A stretch of 64,000 nucleotides of DNA from Pararhizobium_B sp963838155 (GCA_963838155.1 CAWIQE010000022.1:124001-188000), one strand, 5' to 3'. Counted from the first letter of the stretch, positions 30,427 to 39,028 are shown. Made by a program: numbers and translations. The notes: generated from the sequence alone by a model not told the origin.

Positions 30427-30525
30427 GCGCTTCCAGGAAAAGTGGAAACCGGTTTTCCGTCCGGAAGCGCGTAAAGACGATGAGATGGAGCGCGTCCGCG
30501 ATTCCGTGAAACGCGGACGGGCTCA
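30427..30525. repeat. Composite palindromic repeat, locus 2
   Basis: Core palindrome at 30427-30471 with GCGCTTCC/GGAAGCGC arms and a second palindrome at about 30488-30524 (GAGCGCGTCCGCG ... CGCGGACGGGCTC). Its right end runs into the stop codon of phhB (30523-30525), so the last bases of the gene come from, or coincide with, the repeat edge. Confidence 0.9.
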
Positions 30526-30816
30526 GCCGGCGATCTTGTCCATCGCCCGGGCGAGCTTGCCGTCGAGCTCGGTGACGCCGCCCGCATCGTGCGTGCTGAG
30601 CGTAACCTTGACGGTCTTGTAGACGTTGAACCATTCCGGATGGTGGTTCATCTTTTCCGCCACGAGCGCCGCCCGCGTCATGAAGCCGAAGGCCTCGTTG
30701 AAGTCCGAGAATGTGAACGTCCTGGCGATGCCGGTGCCGTCCTCCGTGACTTCCCAGCCGGACAGCGACGCGACCAGCCGGTCGATTTCGGAGCGTTCGA
30801 GCCTGCTCGAAGCCAT
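30523..30816 (-). CDS. phhB: 4a-hydroxytetrahydrobiopterin (pterin-4a-carbinolamine) dehydratase
   Basis: Dehydrates the hydroxylated pterin made by aromatic amino-acid hydroxylases so it can be recycled. The 97-residue protein has the family signature EKMNHHPEWFNVYKTVKVTL (the paired histidines are catalytic) and FSDFNEAFGFMTRAALVAE. An AAGGAGG site precedes the ATG. The stop codon lies at the edge of a palindromic repeat. No phenylalanine hydroxylase gene is in this window; some bacteria use this protein for other pterin reactions. Confidence 0.93.
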   Translation of the reverse strand: MASSRLERSEIDRLVASLSGWEVTEDGTGIARTFTFSDFNEAFGFMTRAALVAEKMNHHPEWFNVYKTVKVTLSTHDAGGVTELDGKLARAMDKIAG

Positions 30817-30853
30817 GTTCGCCTCCTTTTACCGTTCCAGGACGGAATCTAGA

Positions 30854-30899
30854 GCGCTTCCAGGAAAAGTGGAACCCGGTTTTCCGTCCGGACGCGCGT
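30854..30899. repeat. Palindromic repeat, locus 3 (core only)
   Basis: A single core (GCGCTTCCAGGAAAAGTGGA ... GGACGCGCG). The right arm has one mismatch relative to the left (GGACGCGC). The tail reads AACAATGAGCTGGAGCC as in the full element, but the second palindrome is lost. It lies between thpR and phhB. Confidence 0.85.
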
Positions 30900-30941
30900 A
30901 GAAACAATGAGCTGGAGCCGCGCCGCCGGAAAAGGGATCCG

Positions 30942-31535
30942 TCAGCGCACGCTGCCGCCTTCGCGCATCGAGGCGGAGGCCGCCGCCTGCACGCCGCGGC
31001 CGGCGACCAGGGGATATTCCTCCTCCACGAGGTAGGGTCCGCCGCCGACGGATTCCCGCGACGACATCAGCACGAACCGGTCCACCCGGAACGGCATCGT
31101 GCGGAAATTCCCGCGCGTGGCCAGGTAGTTGGCGACGGCGTCCGCCTTCGGCTGGCGCAGCCGCGCGATCGTCACGTGGGGGGTGAACTTTCGCGGGTCC
31201 GCAGGCAGGCCCAGCCGCTTGCAGATGCGCTCGATCTCGGCCTGCAGCGCCATCAGGTCGGGCGACGCCGAGACGCCGGCCCACAGGGAATGCGGCTTTT
31301 TCGAACCGAAGGCCCCGACGCCGCTCAGCGACAGCGTGAACTCGTGGCGGCGGACCCTGTCGAGCGCGTTGGCGAACTCGTCCGCCGTATGGCCCTCGAC
31401 GTCGCCGACGAAGCGGAGGGTGAGATGGTAGTTTTCGACGTCGATCCACCGGGCCCCCGGAAGGCCGCCTCTCAGGAGGGAGAGGCTCATGGCGGCGTCA
31501 CGCGGAATCTCGAGAGCGGTGAAAAGTCTTGGCAT
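30942..31535 (-). CDS. thpR: RNA 2',3'-cyclic phosphodiesterase (2H family)
   Basis: 197-residue member of the 2H phosphoesterase family (also called LigT/ThpR). The two catalytic HxT motifs are ENYHLTLRFVGD (about residue 36) and FTPHVTIARLRQ (about residue 119). It opens 2',3'-cyclic phosphates on RNA ends in vitro; the physiological role is unclear. The N-terminal RLFTALEIPRDAAM is family-typical. A GGGGAG site precedes the ATG at 31535. Confidence 0.9.
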   Translation of the reverse strand: MPRLFTALEIPRDAAMSLSLLRGGLPGARWIDVENYHLTLRFVGDVEGHTADEFANALDRVRRHEFTLSLSGVGAFGSKKPHSLWAGVSASPDLMALQAEIERICKRLGLPADPRKFTPHVTIARLRQPKADAVANYLATRGNFRTMPFRVDRFVLMSSRESVGGGPYLVEEEYPLVAGRGVQAAASASMREGGSVR

Positions 31536-31618
31536 GTGGCCAGCTCCCCGAATCGATGCGTCAGGCCTAGCGAATCACGACCGATCCCTCGAGACAAGCC
31601 GTAAAAGATCGCCATGCA

Positions 31619-32281
31619 CTAATTCTGCTTCGCACCTTCGATCCGGTCAATGAGGCGTTCGGCGTAGGGCAGGAACCGCTTCGCCATGACGGCCGTCCCG
31701 TCCGCATTTGGGTGCATGCCGTCCGAAAGCTGCCGGTCGGGATGGGTCGCGACCCCGTCGAGGAAGAACGGATAGAAGACGAGTCCGTAGCGCTTCGCCA
31801 GGTCCGGAAAGATCGCGTCGAACGTCCGGGTGTAGTCCTGGCCCATGTTGGGCGGCGCCAGCATGCCGACGAGCAGCACCTGGATGCCGCGGGCCTGCAT
31901 GCGCTCGATCGCCTCGACGAGGTTGGCGCGGGTCTTGGCCGGTGCGATCCCGCGCAGCGCGTCGTTGCTTCCGAGTTCGAGCAGGACGCCGTCGGTGCCG
32001 TCCGGAACGGACCAGGAGAGGCGGGCGAGGCCGTCCGACGTCGTGTCGCCGGACACGCCGGCATTGGCGATCTCGACGTCACGGCCCTTCGCCTCCAGCG
32101 CGGCCTGCAGCCGGGCCGGAAACGCGTCGGACTGTGCGAGCTGGTAGCCCGCCATGAGGCTGTCGCCGAGGCCGACCAGGTGCACCGTGCGGGCATCGGC
32201 CCCGAAGGCGGCGACCAGCAGCATCGCCCCCGCCGCGAAGGGCAGGCATAACAAATACGCGAGCGAAACTTTGAAACCCAT
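31619..32281 (-). CDS. tesA: Secreted SGNH esterase (TesA-like arylesterase/lysophospholipase)
   Basis: 220 residues with an N-terminal signal peptide (LAYLLCLPFAAGAMLLVAAF) and likely cleavage after ADA. The SGNH blocks are GDSLMAGYQ (nucleophile Ser41), the Gly of ANAGVSGDTT, GSNDALRG (Asn) and DGMHPNADG (Asp/His). It should act on thioesters or lipid esters in the periplasm. I chose the ATG at 32281; a GTG one codon earlier is equally possible. It is divergent from an ABC transporter pair, the same organisation as tesA-ybbA-ybbP in Escherichia coli. Confidence 0.92.
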   Translation of the reverse strand: MGFKVSLAYLLCLPFAAGAMLLVAAFGADARTVHLVGLGDSLMAGYQLAQSDAFPARLQAALEAKGRDVEIANAGVSGDTTSDGLARLSWSVPDGTDGVLLELGSNDALRGIAPAKTRANLVEAIERMQARGIQVLLVGMLAPPNMGQDYTRTFDAIFPDLAKRYGLVFYPFFLDGVATHPDRQLSDGMHPNADGTAVMAKRFLPYAERLIDRIEGAKQN

Positions 32282-32366
32282 CACTGCCTACCTAAATCTC
32301 GGGAGTGGCGGTCCCGTGGGAACCGGCCGCGAAGCCCTGCCGAGCCGGATATAGGACCGCAAGCCC

Positions 32367-33086
32367 TTGTCGAAAACCATCATCGAGCTGAAGCGCGCGG
32401 ATCTGACGCTCGGCCGCGGCGCGTCCGCCGTCCACGTCCTCAAGGGGATAGACCTCTCCATCGACGCCGGAGAGGCCGTCGGCATCGTCGGTCCGTCCGG
32501 TTCGGGCAAGTCGACCCTGCTCATGGTGCTCGCCGGGCTCGAACGGCTGGACGACGGCGAGATCGTCATCGCCGGCACGCCGCTGCACGACATGGGCGAA
32601 GACGCGATCGCCGCCTTCCGCGGCCGCACCGTCGGCATCGTCTTCCAGTCCTTCCACCTGATCCCCAACATGACGGCCCTCGAAAACGTCGCCGTGCCGC
32701 TCGAGCTTGCCGGCCTCCCCGACGCCTTCGAGCGCGCCCGCGCCGAACTGGCCTCGGTGGGCCTGGCCGAGCGCACGGGTCACTATCCCGGACAGCTCTC
32801 CGGCGGCGAGCAGCAGCGCGTCGCCATCGCCCGGGCGCTCGCGCCGTCCCCCGAATTGCTGATCGCCGACGAACCGACCGGCAATCTCGACGGCGAGACC
32901 GGCCGCCAGATCGCCGACCTCATCTTCGCCAAGCAGCGCGAGCGCGGCACCACCCTCCTGCTGGTCACCCACGACACCGCTCTCGCGGCCCGCTGCTCGC
33001 GCAGGATCAGCATGCGCTCCGGCCGGATCGTCCCCGGCGACGGGACGGAAACCGCCGGGCACGGCACCCGCCAGGCGCTCGCATGA
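32367..33086 (+). CDS. ABC transporter ATP-binding protein (YbbA type)
   Basis: 239-residue ATPase with Walker A GPSGSGKSTLL, signature LSGGEQQRVAIARAL, Walker B LLIADEPTGNLD and the switch His in VTHDTAL. It belongs to the LolD/MacB-like group that pairs with FtsX-type permeases. It starts at TTG (MSKTIIELKRAD); no strong Shine-Dalgarno is seen. It overlaps the permease by four bases (ATGA). It lies 85 bases from divergent tesA. The exported compound is not known. Confidence 0.9.
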   Translation: MSKTIIELKRADLTLGRGASAVHVLKGIDLSIDAGEAVGIVGPSGSGKSTLLMVLAGLERLDDGEIVIAGTPLHDMGEDAIAAFRGRTVGIVFQSFHLIPNMTALENVAVPLELAGLPDAFERARAELASVGLAERTGHYPGQLSGGEQQRVAIARALAPSPELLIADEPTGNLDGETGRQIADLIFAKQRERGTTLLLVTHDTALAARCSRRISMRSGRIVPGDGTETAGHGTRQALA

Positions 33087-35641
33087 CGGCCGCGGCGCGG
33101 CCCGGCTGGCGCCTGGCCTTCCGCTTCGCCCTGCGCGAGATGCGCGGCGGCCTCTCCGGCTTCTACATCTTCATCGCCTGCATCGCCCTCGGCACGGCGG
33201 CCATCGCCGGCGTCAATTCGCTGTCGCGGTCGATCACCTCCTCCATCGCCGCCGAGGGCCAGACGCTGCTGGCCGGGGACGTGCGCTTCGAGATCAACAA
33301 CCGCCCGGTCGGCCCGGACGAGAAGGCCTATATCGAAAAGCTCGGCAAGATGTCGGAATCGACGCGGCTGAGCTCCATGGCCCGCCTGCCCGACGGATCG
33401 GACCAGTCGCTCGTCTCCGTCAAGGCGGTCGACGCCGCCTATCCGCTCTACGGCCGCTTCGGGACGGCGCCCAACCTGTCGTACGATGCGCTCTACGCGG
33501 AGCGCGACGGCACCTACGGAGCGGCCGCCGCGCCCCTTTTGATGCAACGCCTGTCGCTCAAGGTCGGAGATACGATCCTGCTCGGCCATGCCCGGATCCA
33601 GATCCGCGCCGTGGTCGAGAACGAGCCGGATCTCGCCTCGGAAGGCTTCAGCTTCGCGCCGCGCCTGATGACCTCGCTCGACGCCGTGAACGCGAGCGGC
33701 CTCGTCACGCTCGGCAGCCTCGTCGAGCACGTCTACAAGGTGCGCCTGTCGGGTCCGGTGCCGCCGACCCGCCTGGAGAAGATCGAGACGAACGCCAAAG
33801 CCGCCTTCCCGCAGGCGGGCTGGTCGATCCGAACGAGCGCCAACGCCGCGCCGGGCCTGACCGCGAACGTGACGCGGTTCTCCCAGTTCCTGACCCTGGT
33901 CGGGCTGACCGCGCTGATCGTCGGCGGCGTGGGCGTCGCCAACGCGGTGCGCGCCTTTCTCGACTCCAAGCGCGGCGTCATCGCGACGTTCAAGTGCCTC
34001 GGCGCCCCGGGCGGGCTGATCTTCCTGGTCTATCTCTCCCAGATCGCGATGATCGCGCTTGTCGGCATCGTCCTCGGGCTTGTCGTCGGCATCGCCATGC
34101 CCTTCGCCGCCATCGGGCTCCTGAGCGGCGTGCTCCCGGTCGCCGCGCACGCCTCGGTCTATGCGGGTCCCCTGCTGCTGGCCGCCCTGTTCGGCTTCCT
34201 CACCGCCCTCGCCTTCGCCGTCGCCCCGCTCGGCCGCACGCGCGACGTCCCGGCGACGGCGCTCTTCCGCGACCAGGGGTTCGAGCTGTCCGCCTGGCCG
34301 CGGCGGAGCTTCGTCGTCGCCACGGCGCTGCTGATCCTGGCGCTGGCGCTGCTTGCCGTGGCGACTGCCGGGGACAAGCGCATCGCCCTGACGTTCCTCG
34401 GCGCCATCGCCTTCTCCTTCGTGGTGCTCCGGGCCGTCTCCTGGCTCATCCAGTGGGTCGCCCGCCACGCGCCGCCGGTCCGGTCCACGGCCCTGCGTCT
34501 CGCCATCGGCAACATCCACCGGCCGGGCGCCCTGACGCCGTCGGTCGTCCTGTCGCTCGGGCTCGGGCTGGCGCTCCTCGTCACCTTGGCGCTGATCGAC
34601 GGCAACCTGCGCCGCGAGGTGGCCGACAGCATCCCCGCCCGGGCGCCCAACTTCTTCTTCGTCGACATCCAGCACGGCGAGATGGCGCCGCTGAAGGCGC
34701 TCCTGCACGAGAAGGATCCGAAGGCGAAGATCGTCGACGTGCCGATGCTGCGCGGGCGGATCGTCGCCCTGAAGGGCACCGACGTCGCCACCATGAAGAC
34801 GCTGCCCGCGGGCGGCCGCTGGGTGCTGCGGGGCGACCGCGGCATCACCTACGCCGCCCGCCCGCCGGCCAACACGCAGATCACCGAGGGGACATGGTGG
34901 GAGCCCGACCATCGGGGCAAGCCGCTCGTCTCCTTCGCCGACGACGAGGCCCGGGACCTCGGCCTGGCGATCGGCGACACCATCACGGTCAACGTCCTCG
35001 GCCGCAAGATCACCGCGACCATCGCCAATTTCCGCCGCGTCAAGTGGGAGACGATGGGCATCAATTTCGTCATGATATTCTCGCCCGACACCTTCGCCGG
35101 CGCGCCGCATGCGTGGCTTGCCACCTTCACCGACCCGAACGCGGACCTCGCCGAGGAAGGGCGCATCCTGCGCGCCGTCTCCAACCGCTTCCCGACGATC
35201 ACCACGGTCAGCGTCAAGCAGGCCATCGACGTCGTCAACACGCTCATCGGCCAGCTGGCGACGGCGATCCGCGCCGCGTCGGCCGTCGCGCTCATCGCCT
35301 CCGTCCTGGTCCTGTCGGGCGCGCTCGCCGCCGGCAACCGGGCGCGCACCCACGACGCCGTCGTCCTGAAGACGCTGGGGGCGACGCGCGGCACCCTCAT
35401 TCGCGCGTTCACCTACGAATACCTGCTTCTCGGCCTCGCCACCGCGGCCTTCGCCCTGACCGCCGGCGGCATCGCCGCATGGTACGTCGTGGCCCGGATC
35501 ATGGCCCTGCCCTCGCACTTCCTGCCCGACGTGGCGGCGCTGACGGCCCTGGTGGCGCTCGTGATCACCGTGTGCGTCGGCCTCGCCGGAACCTGGCGCA
35601 TCCTCGGCCAGAAGGCGGCGCCTTTCCTTCGTACGCTCTGA
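33083..35641 (+). CDS. FtsX-family ABC transporter permease (YbbP type)
   Basis: 852-residue permease with the double FtsX arrangement: an N-terminal membrane segment, a large periplasmic domain (about residues 45-250), a cluster of three helices (FLTLVGLTALIVGGVGVANA), a linker with more helices, a second periplasmic domain and a terminal helix cluster. The partner is the ATPase overlapping it by four bases. This type extracts or exports molecules from the inner membrane rather than importing. Its linkage with tesA is conserved in distant bacteria, hinting at lipid handling, but this is an inference. Confidence 0.9.
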   Translation: MTAAARPGWRLAFRFALREMRGGLSGFYIFIACIALGTAAIAGVNSLSRSITSSIAAEGQTLLAGDVRFEINNRPVGPDEKAYIEKLGKMSESTRLSSMARLPDGSDQSLVSVKAVDAAYPLYGRFGTAPNLSYDALYAERDGTYGAAAAPLLMQRLSLKVGDTILLGHARIQIRAVVENEPDLASEGFSFAPRLMTSLDAVNASGLVTLGSLVEHVYKVRLSGPVPPTRLEKIETNAKAAFPQAGWSIRTSANAAPGLTANVTRFSQFLTLVGLTALIVGGVGVANAVRAFLDSKRGVIATFKCLGAPGGLIFLVYLSQIAMIALVGIVLGLVVGIAMPFAAIGLLSGVLPVAAHASVYAGPLLLAALFGFLTALAFAVAPLGRTRDVPATALFRDQGFELSAWPRRSFVVATALLILALALLAVATAGDKRIALTFLGAIAFSFVVLRAVSWLIQWVARHAPPVRSTALRLAIGNIHRPGALTPSVVLSLGLGLALLVTLALIDGNLRREVADSIPARAPNFFFVDIQHGEMAPLKALLHEKDPKAKIVDVPMLRGRIVALKGTDVATMKTLPAGGRWVLRGDRGITYAARPPANTQITEGTWWEPDHRGKPLVSFADDEARDLGLAIGDTITVNVLGRKITATIANFRRVKWETMGINFVMIFSPDTFAGAPHAWLATFTDPNADLAEEGRILRAVSNRFPTITTVSVKQAIDVVNTLIGQLATAIRAASAVALIASVLVLSGALAAGNRARTHDAVVLKTLGATRGTLIRAFTYEYLLLGLATAAFALTAGGIAAWYVVARIMALPSHFLPDVAALTALVALVITVCVGLAGTWRILGQKAAPFLRTL

Positions 35642-35687
35642 GAAACAAATTCCGGGGAACGACGCCGGAATTGCCTAAAGGAAGAGA

Positions 35688-35739
35688 GCCCCCGATCCGG
35701 GAGGCCCCGGACGGCCGCGGGGGCAGCGATTAATTTTTT
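35688..35739 (+). terminator. Possible terminator after the YbbP-type permease
   Basis: A GC stem GCCCCCG/CGGGGGC (35688-35694 with 35718-35724) encloses an inner CCGGG/CCCGG stem. Six T bases start at 35734, nine bases after the stem. The distance is longer than ideal for an intrinsic terminator. Confidence 0.4.
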
Positions 35740-35896
35740 GTCATGATTGGAGAAATCGAGGCGCTTCGCGGGGGGCCATACTTGCTAATACGCCGCCGAA
35801 ACCTCATATTCCGGCAAGGCATGCTGGAGCTCCGCAGCGGCGCCTGGGATAAACCCGACACCGTGACGAACGAACCGGAGCTTGAAAGAGGGAAAG

Positions 35897-36679
35897 ATGG
35901 CTGATCTTCGCAACTACCAGTCTCGCGCTGCCGCACAGGCGCGCACGCAGGCCGGTGCCGTCATCGACGAGGGCCTCCGGTCCTACATGCTCAGGGTCTA
36001 CAATCTCATGGCCCTCGGGCTCGCCGTGACCGGTTTCGCCGCGCTCGGCACGATCATGCTCACGGTGACCGGCGACCCGGGTTCCGCCGCCGCCACGCTC
36101 CCGAACGGGATGATGCTGACGAGCACGGGCGTCGCGCTTTACGGCTCGCCGCTGCGGTGGGTCGTGATGCTGGCTCCGCTCGCATTGGTCTTCTGGATGG
36201 GATTCCGCATCCAGAACATGAGCGTATCGAAGGCCCAGACGGTGTTCATCGCCTACGCGGCCCTCATGGGCCTCTCGCTGTCGTCGATCTTCCTCGTCTA
36301 CACGGGCGCGTCGATCACGCAGACGTTCTTCGTGACTGCCGCCTCGTTCGGCGCGCTGTCGCTCTACGGCTACACGACCAAGCGCGACCTGTCGGCGATG
36401 GGCTCGTTCCTGATCATGGGCGTCTTCGGCCTCGTGATCGCCATGCTGGTCAACATGTTCCTGCAGTCGAGCGCGCTCTCCTTCGCCATCTCGGCGATCG
36501 GCGTTCTCGTCTTCGCCGGCCTGACCGCCTGGGACACGCAGCAGATCAAGAACATGTACTACGAGGGCGATTCGGACGTCGTCGCCGGCCACAAGGCCAT
36601 CATGGGCGCGCTCCGGCTCTATCTCGACTTCATCAACCTGTTCATGTTCCTGCTCCAGTTCCTCGGCAACCGCCGCTGA
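35897..36679 (+). CDS. Bax inhibitor-1/YccA family membrane protein
   Basis: 260 residues with seven predicted membrane helices in the BI-1 order (YNLMALGLAVTGFAALGTIM at the start; SLSSIFLVYTGASITQTFF in the middle; LTAWDTQQIKNMYYEGD near the end with the conserved aspartate pair). The family forms pH-sensitive calcium-leak channels in studied members; the role here is unknown. I chose the ATG at 35897, with AGAGGGAAAG upstream. An intrinsic terminator follows at 36741. The gene is monocistronic. Confidence 0.92.
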   Translation: MADLRNYQSRAAAQARTQAGAVIDEGLRSYMLRVYNLMALGLAVTGFAALGTIMLTVTGDPGSAAATLPNGMMLTSTGVALYGSPLRWVVMLAPLALVFWMGFRIQNMSVSKAQTVFIAYAALMGLSLSSIFLVYTGASITQTFFVTAASFGALSLYGYTTKRDLSAMGSFLIMGVFGLVIAMLVNMFLQSSALSFAISAIGVLVFAGLTAWDTQQIKNMYYEGDSDVVAGHKAIMGALRLYLDFINLFMFLLQFLGNRR

Positions 36680-36740
36680 AGCCACGACGGGAGCCTGTCC
36701 TCCGCGGGCGGGCTCCGTGAACGGGAAGACGGGCTCGAAG

Positions 36741-36766
36741 GGGCGGCCCACGCGGCCGCCCTTCTT
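36741..36766 (+). terminator. Intrinsic terminator after the BI-1 gene
   Basis: Perfect eight-base stem GGGCGGCC/GGCCGCCC with a five-base loop (CACGC), directly followed by TTCTT and a second T-rich stretch. It lies 62 bases after the BI-1 stop and ends that transcript before the GNAT gene. Confidence 0.75.
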
Positions 36767-36870
36767 AACCTTCTTACGTCTGGACCCCGGCCCCGCCGGT
36801 CGGGACCCCCCCCGCCGCCCTCTGCGCCGGCGTATCTGCTCATCCCTCGGTAATTCGAACGGGACCGAAG

Positions 36871-37431
36871 ATGACCGCATCGATCGAAGTGCGCGACGCG
36901 CGGCCCGGCGATCTTTCGTCCATTTGCTCCATCTACGCGGAATGCGTCGAGAACGGCGTCGCCTCCTACGAGCTGGTCCCGCCGTCCCTGAAGGAGATGC
37001 AGGGCCGGTTCGCCGCCATATCCGGCAACGGCTATCCCTACCTCGTCGCCGGCGAGGCGGGCGGCATTCTCGGCTTTGCCTACGTATCCGCATTCCGGAC
37101 CAGGCCGGCCTATCGCTGGGTGGTGGAGGACTCCATCTACCTGACACCGGAGGCCCGTGGCAGGGGGATCGGGCGCATCCTTCTCGACGAGCTGGTCCGC
37201 AGGTCGGCCGCACTCGGCTTCCGGCAGATGCTGGCCGTCATCGGCGGCGCCCACCCGGCCTCGGTCGGCCTGCACCGCGCCGCCGGCTTCGAAGAAATCG
37301 GCCGGCTGCACGCCACCGGCTACAAGCACGGGCGGTGGCTCGACACGGTGCTGATGCAGCTTTCCCTCGGCGAGGGTTCGGCGACGGATCCCGATCCCGG
37401 CGCCTATCCCGGCACGCTCTTCGGCCAGTGA
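36871..37431 (+). CDS. GNAT family N-acetyltransferase (phosphinothricin acetyltransferase type)
   Basis: 186-residue GNAT protein. The acetyl-CoA pyrophosphate loop is EARGRGIGRILLDELVRRS (about residues 94-112). The N-terminal ARPGDLSSICSIYAECVENG and the GGAHPASVGLHRAAGF and GYKHGRWLDTVLMQ blocks are typical of the Pat/YncA subfamily, which acetylates phosphinothricin, methionine sulfone or related amines. The true substrate cannot be read from sequence. It converges with DUF2794; the gap holds a duplicated AGTGATCGGTC. Confidence 0.88.
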   Translation: MTASIEVRDARPGDLSSICSIYAECVENGVASYELVPPSLKEMQGRFAAISGNGYPYLVAGEAGGILGFAYVSAFRTRPAYRWVVEDSIYLTPEARGRGIGRILLDELVRRSAALGFRQMLAVIGGAHPASVGLHRAAGFEEIGRLHATGYKHGRWLDTVLMQLSLGEGSATDPDPGAYPGTLFGQ

Positions 37432-37446
37432 TCGGTCAGTGATCGG

Positions 37447-37848
37447 TCAGTTGGTGACGAGCCTCGGGCTCCTGTCGAAGACCTTCAGGACCTGCTCCAG
37501 CTCCTGGCCGCGCTTGAGGATCATGCCCGTCGCGGCGACGATGGAAAACGCCCCCTGCTTGCGGGCGAGCTTCGGGTTCTTCTCGATACGGTAGAGCGGC
37601 ACCTCGCTGGTGCGGCGGAAAACCGAAAACACGGCCCTGTCCTTCAGGTGGTCGATCGCATAATCGCGCCACTCCCCTTCCGCGACCATGCGTCCGTAGA
37701 CGCGCAGGATCGCGTCCAGCTCGCGGCGGCTGAAGGTGATGTGGGGCGCGACCGCCCTTCCCCTGAAGTCCTTGAGATCGATGACAACGCGCCGGCAGGA
37801 CTCCTCGGAACCCTCCTCGCCACCCGACTGGTCCGCACTGTCGCTCAT
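37447..37848 (-). CDS. DUF2794 domain protein
   Basis: 133-residue alphaproteobacterial protein of unknown function. Conserved-looking pieces are ITFSRRELDAILRVYGRMVA, EWRDYAIDHLKDRAVFSVF and PLYRIEKNPKLARKQGAFSI. The acidic N-terminus varies. The start at 37848 has AAGGAGG five bases upstream, which decides it against a longer frame. The 400 bases upstream hold no gene on this strand, but a candidate RNA on the other. Confidence 0.9.
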   Translation of the reverse strand: MSDSADQSGGEEGSEESCRRVVIDLKDFRGRAVAPHITFSRRELDAILRVYGRMVAEGEWRDYAIDHLKDRAVFSVFRRTSEVPLYRIEKNPKLARKQGAFSIVAATGMILKRGQELEQVLKVFDRSPRLVTN

Positions 37849-38040
37849 CGATCCTCCTTCCGTCTGCCCGGGCAGTCTGCCTGAACCGCAGCCAATTGCA
37901 AGGTTTGGCCGGCCGCGCACCGGCGCCGCGGTTGACGCAACAGGGTCACGCCCTGAAAAAAAATGTTGCGGGAGTTGACCGATTTCGCGCCGCCCTCTTT
38001 TTTCTGCCTTAATTGAGTCAAACGCACGCCCGAATTTCGG

Positions 38041-38192
38041 GCAACATTGCCTGCGTTGCCTCAGACGGTTCGGTTCGGCACCTTCGAATCGAAAGCCCCC
38101 CAGCCCCTCGAAGGTGTTGGACCGAACCAATTTTCCGGTGTTCGCACCGTGAAAGCAGCCCCGAAACTCGGACCGGATTTCCGGTCTTTTTT
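38041..38192 (+). ncRNA. Candidate small RNA: three stem-loops ending in an intrinsic terminator
   Basis: The 399-base gap at 37849-38247 separates two minus-strand genes yet holds ordered structure readable on the plus strand. A 16-bp stem (GGTTCGGCACCTTCGA at 38072-38087 with TCGAAGGTG at 38108-38116 and CCGAACC at 38122-38128, a 5-base bulge between) is followed by CGGTG-TTCG-CACCG (38136-38149) and then GACCGG-ATTT-CCGGTC plus six T (38171-38192). The last is a good intrinsic terminator. No gene upstream on the plus strand needs it; the GNAT stop is 740 bases away with an opposite gene between. The 5' end and promoter are not visible, so the start given is approximate. The family was not recognised. 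Confidence 0.55.
38171..38192 (+). terminator. Intrinsic terminator of the candidate small RNA
   Basis: Six-base stem GACCGG/CCGGTC with an ATTT loop followed immediately by TTTTTT. On the minus strand the T-run becomes an A-run before the stem, so it serves only plus-strand transcription. Confidence 0.75.
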
Positions 38193-38247
38193 GTTTCAGG
38201 CCACACCTTCCCGCGCTTTCCGCTTGCCCGCGCTTTCCGCCCGCCGT

Positions 38248-38994
38248 TCAACCGCGACCGCCGTCGACGACCGTCGCACCGATGATCGGCCCAGGCGAAT
38301 TGTCCCGCGACATCTCCTGCAGCAGGATCGCGCAGCCGCCGCCGGGCCCGTTCTTGACGACGGCGGCCGGCAGCGCCACGGTCATCGCGCTTCCGTCCCA
38401 CATGCCGACGGTCTGCACGTCGCGCACCACATGCCAGTAGGTCAGCGTTCGTCCCCGGTTCTCGCCGCGAGGGATGGCGACCGTGTCCTTCCTGTCGAAA
38501 TAGACGAGCAGCAGGTCCGCCTGGCCGGTGCCCTTGCCGACGCTGATCGTCATCTTGCTGCCTGCCTGATGCGCCGCGACCGGCACGCTCAGGCCCTTCC
38601 CCGAGGCCGCGAAGCCTGCCAGCATGCGCTCGATGGCCTGCTGGTCGGATCCCACGGTGTCGCCCCGGCCGTCGATGACGGCCTGCGGGGTATAGACGTT
38701 CTCGCGCCCGAGCGTGCGGGAATAGCCGTACTGCCGGTTGGTGAACTTCTTCGAGCTGAAGGTATCCCGCCAGCCCAGATAGTCCCAGTAGTCGACGTGG
38801 TAGGCGAGCGCGATCACGCCGCCCTTGCGAACGAGCCGCCCGAGCGCGGCGTCCGCGGGAGGACAGGACGAGCAGCCCTGGCTGGTGAAGAGCTCGACCA
38901 CGCCCCTCGGGCGGCCGCCGTCGTCGGCGGCGCGCGCCGGGAGAACGGCCAGGAGCGTGGCGGCGACGACGAGTGCGGATGGAACAAGGTTCAT
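38248..38994 (-). CDS. DUF1223 domain protein, secreted, thioredoxin-like
   Basis: 248 residues with a signal peptide (VVAATLLAVLPARA, cleavage likely after ARA). The DUF1223 core opens GVVELFTSQGCSSCPPADAA with a Cys41-x-x-Cys44 pair, a thioredoxin-like arrangement. VDYWDYLGWRDTFSSKKFTN and YTPQAVIDGRGDTVGSD are family-typical. The function is not established; a redox role in the periplasm is inferred from the CxxC. It is followed downstream on its own strand by the small-RNA region and preceded by palindromic repeats. Confidence 0.9.
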   Translation of the reverse strand: MNLVPSALVVAATLLAVLPARAADDGGRPRGVVELFTSQGCSSCPPADAALGRLVRKGGVIALAYHVDYWDYLGWRDTFSSKKFTNRQYGYSRTLGRENVYTPQAVIDGRGDTVGSDQQAIERMLAGFAASGKGLSVPVAAHQAGSKMTISVGKGTGQADLLLVYFDRKDTVAIPRGENRGRTLTYWHVVRDVQTVGMWDGSAMTVALPAAVVKNGPGGGCAILLQEMSRDNSPGPIIGATVVDGGRG

Positions 38995-39028
38995 TTCTTG
39001 GCCCCGCGGCGCTGTTGACGGGAGTGAG

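Noticed and set aside
35642..35896. Promoter of the BI-1 gene
   Set aside because: I could not find a convincing -35/-10 pair in this gap; only a possible terminator is reported.
37921..37960. CAGGG-TCACG-CCCTG hairpin followed by eight A
   Set aside because: On neither strand does a T-run follow the stem, so it is not a terminator. It was not considered part of the candidate RNA.
38072..38128. tRNA-like GGTTCGG ... TTCGAATC
   Set aside because: No acceptor stem or anticodon arm can be drawn; it is a single long hairpin of the candidate small RNA.
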